From contig JBHIAG010000094.1 in assembly GCA_046758465.1 (NCBI GenBank), positions 1 to 7,835 of the forward strand: DNA of 7,835 nt, read 5' to 3'. Every line of letters begins with the position of its first letter. The stretch's first letter is position 1. The notes below the pieces were generated by a model. The model worked only from the letters and a program-made list of their open reading frames with translations, was not told where the DNA came from and did no database searches. Origin of the DNA: JBHIAG01 sp046758465 (GTDB taxonomy: Bacteria > Acidobacteriota > Terriglobia > Acidiferrales > 2-02-FULL-67-57). Position numbers and translations under genes: made by a program. Below are positions 5,145 through 7,835 of this stretch, piece by piece.

Positions 5145-6746
5145 TCAGGGGGGCGGTGCGGGGAATCTTTTCAGCGACCAGCGCCAGAGGAGGGTGCAGA
5201 GGAGGATGGGCAAGACGGCGAAGCGGGCGAGGTAGCGGAGGGCGGCCAGGGCGCTCTCGGCGGTCAGGAAACCTTGCTGGAGTCGCAGCCAAGCGATGCT
5301 GGCCAGGAGCCCCAGCAGAAGCACCAAGATGGCCAGGCTCACCAGCGGCAGGGGGCGGCGGGCAGGCGCCCGCATGCGGGCCGGGCGGCTCGCCAGCCGT
5401 GTCAGCAAGCCCAGCAGCAGTCCGGGAAAGACGAGCTCGATCCCCAGCAGCGCATAGACCCAGAGGCGGGGGGCGAGTATCTCGGGGTCGTAGAGGGAAA
5501 ACAGCAGCGGGCGCGGATAGACCAGCCCGTAGGCGTACAGGCCATCGAGCACGTGCCGGAGGGCAAACTCTGGGAGCCAGAGGAGATAGCGCGGCTCATG
5601 CAGGTAGCTGGCAAGGTTGTTGACCACCAGGGTCAGGAACAGACTGGCCCACAGCACCAGCCCCAGGCGGGCGGCGAACTGCCAGGCGCGCCGGAGTGTC
5701 TCTGCCTCGCATGTACACAAGAATCCGGCCAGCAGACCGAACACCACCAGGCCCAGTATCGCGTCGGCTGCCAGAAGAAAGTAAGGGCCGTGTACCCGGC
5801 TGAGCAGGACTACGCCGAGCAAGGCGCCGGCCAGGGCAGCGCGGACCAGCCAGCGTCGGTGGTTGGCTGCTCGCCGCAGGGTCAACAGGGCGGCGGGCAG
5901 CGCGGCCAGCCAAGCCAGCAGCAGGAGCAGGCTGCGCGTCTCCATCCACAACCGCCCGGAAGCCGCGGGCAGGCCCAGCGCCTGGCGAAACCACGCCCGC
6001 ACCTCGCGGTGAATTCCGCGGTCTTGCAACTCGGTGAAATGGTCGGCGGTGGGCGAGACGCCGAGGCGTCGTGCCGTGCCCTGGGCGAAGTCGCCGACGG
6101 TGGTGTTCTCGCGCGCCAGCGTGGCGGCGCTGGCCTGGAAGACGTCGCGCATGTGGCCGAGGGGGCGGAATTCGTCGTACAGGCCCACTGCCCAGAGGAG
6201 GTTGCGCGGCTGTTGTGGCGTAACGTCGGCCGCCATGCCGATGACAGCCAGGGCCGCGATGGTGGGGTCGGCCAGGGCGACTTCGATGGCCAACGTCCCG
6301 CCCACCGAATGGCCCGCAATCACGATGCGCTCCGGGGCGACGTCCGGCAGGCGCCGCAGATAGGCCACGGCAGCCTCGAGGTCGGCGCGCAGGACTGCCA
6401 GCGCGTCGGTGCGCAGGAGCTGACGGTTCTCCTCGGCGGTGCGGCCGTGCCAGTCAAACGTCAGCACTATGAATCCATCCCGCACCAGCTCCAGGGCCAG
6501 CAGGCGGGCATATCCCGGAGGATTGTTGAAGGGCTGGCAGAGGATGGCGGCGGGCGCCTGCGGGTAGAGGGGCGGTTGAGGGAAAAAGAGGACAACGCGC
6601 AGCGGCATTGCTTGCCGGTTCTCGATGCGGGTGTAGGCGAGGCGATGGGGCGGCTCGGGAAGGGAAAGCCCGAGCAGGGCGAAAACCAAACACAGGCCCC
6701 AGGCCAGAGCCCAGGCAGGAGGAAGCAAGCGTCGCGCGCGGATCAT
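5145..6746 (-). CDS. alpha/beta hydrolase fused to a multi-pass membrane domain
   Basis: 533 residues. An Arg-rich N-terminus (MIRARR) and a hydrophobic segment (about 12-29) form a signal anchor, which would place the next domain outside the cytoplasm. Residues about 34-265 are an alpha/beta hydrolase: DWHGRT (98-103), nucleophile elbow GHSVGG with Ser147, a probable acid Asp191 in GLYDEFRP and a probable catalytic His236 in TADHFTE. Residues about 270-525 are mostly hydrophobic, with segments near 271-290, 301-317, 321-344, 360-380, 427-449, 467-487 and 504-522. The substrate is unknown; dienelactone-hydrolase- or esterase-like activity on a lipid, ester or peptide is possible. ATG 6746 has a GAGAG site upstream and a good promoter at 6848-6876. 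A long open frame on the opposite strand (5274-6791) lacks any recognisable motif and is a shadow. The hydrolase call is firm; the membrane half belongs to no family I can name. Confidence 0.9.
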   Translation of the reverse strand: MIRARRLLPPAWALAWGLCLVFALLGLSLPEPPHRLAYTRIENRQAMPLRVVLFFPQPPLYPQAPAAILCQPFNNPPGYARLLALELVRDGFIVLTFDWHGRTAEENRQLLRTDALAVLRADLEAAVAYLRRLPDVAPERIVIAGHSVGGTLAIEVALADPTIAALAVIGMAADVTPQQPRNLLWAVGLYDEFRPLGHMRDVFQASAATLARENTTVGDFAQGTARRLGVSPTADHFTELQDRGIHREVRAWFRQALGLPAASGRLWMETRSLLLLLAWLAALPAALLTLRRAANHRRWLVRAALAGALLGVVLLSRVHGPYFLLAADAILGLVVFGLLAGFLCTCEAETLRRAWQFAARLGLVLWASLFLTLVVNNLASYLHEPRYLLWLPEFALRHVLDGLYAYGLVYPRPLLFSLYDPEILAPRLWVYALLGIELVFPGLLLGLLTRLASRPARMRAPARRPLPLVSLAILVLLLGLLASIAWLRLQQGFLTAESALAALRYLARFAVLPILLCTLLWRWSLKRFPAPPP

Positions 6747-6847
6747 GCAAACTCTCTCACACCGGCTAGGAGGAATATTTCACGGTGGTAGGTTGAAAGG
6801 GAAAATTCGAGTTGAATTGTTTCCGCCGTGTTCAGAGAATCTGTGGG

Positions 6848-6876
6848 ATTATCGGCTAGCCTGGCAGGGGCGTCAA
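6848..6876 (-). promoter_or_regulatory. sigma-70 promoter of the hydrolase-membrane gene
   Basis: On the minus strand TTGACG (6871-6876), a 17-base spacer and GATAAT (6848-6853) each match consensus at 5 of 6 positions. The transcript would start near 6841, giving a leader of about 95 bases before ATG 6746. Confidence 0.62.
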
Positions 6877-6927
6877 CCGGGCGCGGGGCTTCGTCGCCGC
6901 GGTACAGCAAGAGACGCTACCTTTTGC

Positions 6928-6956
6928 TTGACAGCCACCCCCCTCTGCCTTACCTT
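6928..6956 (+). promoter_or_regulatory. sigma-70-like promoter of the lipoprotein gene
   Basis: A perfect TTGACA (6928-6933) is followed after 17 bases by TACCTT (6951-6956), a weak -10 with 3 of 6 matches. Transcription would start near 6963, about 80 bases before ATG 7043. It lies back to back with the hydrolase promoter, with 51 bp between the two -35 boxes. The weak -10 may mean low basal activity or dependence on another factor. Confidence 0.45.
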
Positions 6957-7031
6957 GGCCCTCAATCCAAACATACATGGCGGTTTCCTGGTGCCTAGTC
7001 GACATCGAGCGGCTGTGCTGCCGCAAGGGTT

Positions 7032-7037
7032 GAGAGG
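7032..7037 (+). promoter_or_regulatory. ribosome binding site for the lipoprotein gene
   Basis: GAGAGG ends 5 bases before ATG 7043. GTG 7037 and ATG 7040 are also in frame, but they overlap or crowd this site. An in-frame TGA at 7031-7033 excludes earlier starts. Confidence 0.55.
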
Positions 7038-7042
7038 TGATG

Positions 7043-7835
7043 ATGGACCTCCCGGTTCGAGCTGAAAAGAGACAACTAAGAGAGAAACTCCTCGGGAGTG
7101 TCCTGGGGGTGGCCATTTTTCTCCTGGTGAGTTGTCACGGGTCGCACATAACGATTGTGGCCGAGCCGCCGCAAGCCTGCCTCAGCGTCAGCCAAACCCA
7201 GGACATCACCGCCGTGGTCACTGGCACCGACCAGAAGGATGTCGCCTGGAGTGTGTGCGATGGCGACGGGGAAAACTGCGTGCCGGGGGGCAACAGCGCG
7301 GTGGGAACGATTGTCGCAACCGGCCGCGATGCCGACAACAATGCCGTGGCCCGCTACACCGCGCCGTACGCCGTGCCCTCTCCGCCCGCCTGCCTTCAGA
7401 CCGCCGAGGGCTGCGCGGTGGCCATCAAGGCCGATATGGTCTCGTTCAGTGCGGCTTGTTTCTCGACGATAACGATTATCGCTCCCAACCCCGTGCCGTC
7501 CATCACTTTACTCACCCCGGACAGCGCTACCGAGGGCGGCACAGGCTTCACCCTGACGGTGGACGGCGCCGATTTCATCGCCAGTTCGGTGGTGCAGTGG
7601 AACGGCAGCGACCGGACGACGACGTTTGTGAGCGACACGCAACTGACGGCCGACATCCCCGACACCGACATCGCCACCGCGGGCACGGCTGACGTTATGG
7701 TCTTCAACCCCGCGCCCGGCGGCGGCACCTCCAGCCCCCTGACGTTTACCATTACTGCAGGGTTCCCGCTGCGGGTGTCAGTGGCCAGCGACGGCACCCA
7801 GGCCAACGGCCAGAGCCTCCAGCCTGCGGTCAGCG
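7043..7835 (+). CDS. secreted lipoprotein with Ig-like, IPT/TIG and probable beta-propeller domains (3' incomplete)
   Basis: 264 residues are visible and the frame is still open at the window end. After a basic start (MDLPVRAEKRQLREK) comes a hydrophobic segment and the lipobox LVSC with Cys31, so this is a type II signal peptide and the mature protein should be membrane-anchored and exported. Residues about 39-146 look like a bacterial Ig-like domain (VVTGTDQKDVAWSV, then RYTAP at 104-108) with six cysteines (46, 72, 79, 117, 124, 139). Residues about 150-238 are an IPT/TIG domain: PSITLLTPDSATEGGTGFTL, VQWNGSDRTTTFVS, VFNPAPGGGTSS. The last residues, RVSVASDGTQANGQSLQPAV, resemble the start of TolB/PD40-type beta-propeller proteins, which usually continue SADGR-YVAF. 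The role is probably extracellular binding or adhesion; no catalytic site is visible. Start ATG 7043 (or 7040) follows GAGAGG. Confidence 0.85.
   Translation, partial: MDLPVRAEKRQLREKLLGSVLGVAIFLLVSCHGSHITIVAEPPQACLSVSQTQDITAVVTGTDQKDVAWSVCDGDGENCVPGGNSAVGTIVATGRDADNNAVARYTAPYAVPSPPACLQTAEGCAVAIKADMVSFSAACFSTITIIAPNPVPSITLLTPDSATEGGTGFTLTVDGADFIASSVVQWNGSDRTTTFVSDTQLTADIPDTDIATAGTADVMVFNPAPGGGTSSPLTFTITAGFPLRVSVASDGTQANGQSLQPAVS

Noticed and set aside
5274..6791. 505-residue plus-strand open frame
   Set aside because: It lies antisense to the hydrolase-membrane gene, is rich in Gln and Gly without motifs, and reflects GC-rich codon bias. The minus strand has the GHSVGG motif and coherent membrane segments.
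6768..6800. AGGAGG on the plus strand at 6769-6774, resembling a ribosome site
   Set aside because: The only nearby start codon (GTG at about 6784) meets a stop within a few codons, so no gene follows.
1..7835. CRISPR array, tRNA, rRNA, toxin-antitoxin pair, insertion sequence or phage gene
   Set aside because: I saw no regularly spaced direct repeats, cloverleaf sequence, transposase motif or paired toxin/antitoxin signature on either strand.

Overview
The window is GC-rich bacterial chromosomal DNA. It most likely comes from an Acidobacteriota-type genome, probably environmental. The best clue is the lipoprotein at the right edge, whose IPT/TIG domain and the start of the domain after it read like secreted proteins common in that phylum. 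This is recognition from memory, not a search. Codons favour G/C at the third position in every gene called. I see no rRNA, tRNA, CRISPR array, transposase or phage gene.

Left part (1-1000): two small minus-strand genes of unknown function (497-751 and 38-403), probably co-transcribed, each with a clear Shine-Dalgarno site. A divergent intergenic region (752-978) follows, with one promoter candidate on each strand. Middle-left (979-3068): a small unknown gene and, 5 bp later, a class V PLP-dependent aminotransferase of the alanine/serine-glyoxylate type. Then come 222 bp of palindromes and inverted repeats (2478-2699) and a third small unknown gene. Middle (3088-3698, minus strand): an NTF2/SnoaL-like small protein and a 49-residue protein with a CxH...CxxC zinc-ribbon pattern, the latter with its own promoter. 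Middle-right (3836-4980): an AI-2E/PerM-family membrane protein behind a good sigma-70 promoter. A convergent, repeat-rich gap (4981-5144) separates it from a minus-strand gene (5145-6746) for a large membrane protein that joins an alpha/beta hydrolase to a multi-pass membrane domain. Right edge: a 296-bp divergent region (6747-7042) carries back-to-back sigma-70-like promoters. One serves the hydrolase. The other serves a lipoprotein (7043 to the window end, incomplete) with Ig-like, IPT/TIG and probable beta-propeller domains.

The genes do not form an obvious single pathway. The layout is that of an ordinary core or near-core region: short transcription units facing different ways, one housekeeping-type amino-acid enzyme, two membrane proteins, one surface lipoprotein and several lineage-restricted small genes. 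No gap between genes exceeds 300 bases. The most useful observations are the 49-residue zinc-ribbon gene, the incomplete lipoprotein with a cysteine-rich Ig-like domain, the hydrolase-membrane fusion, and a palindromic repeat shared by two intergenic regions. I found no convincing new multi-gene system.
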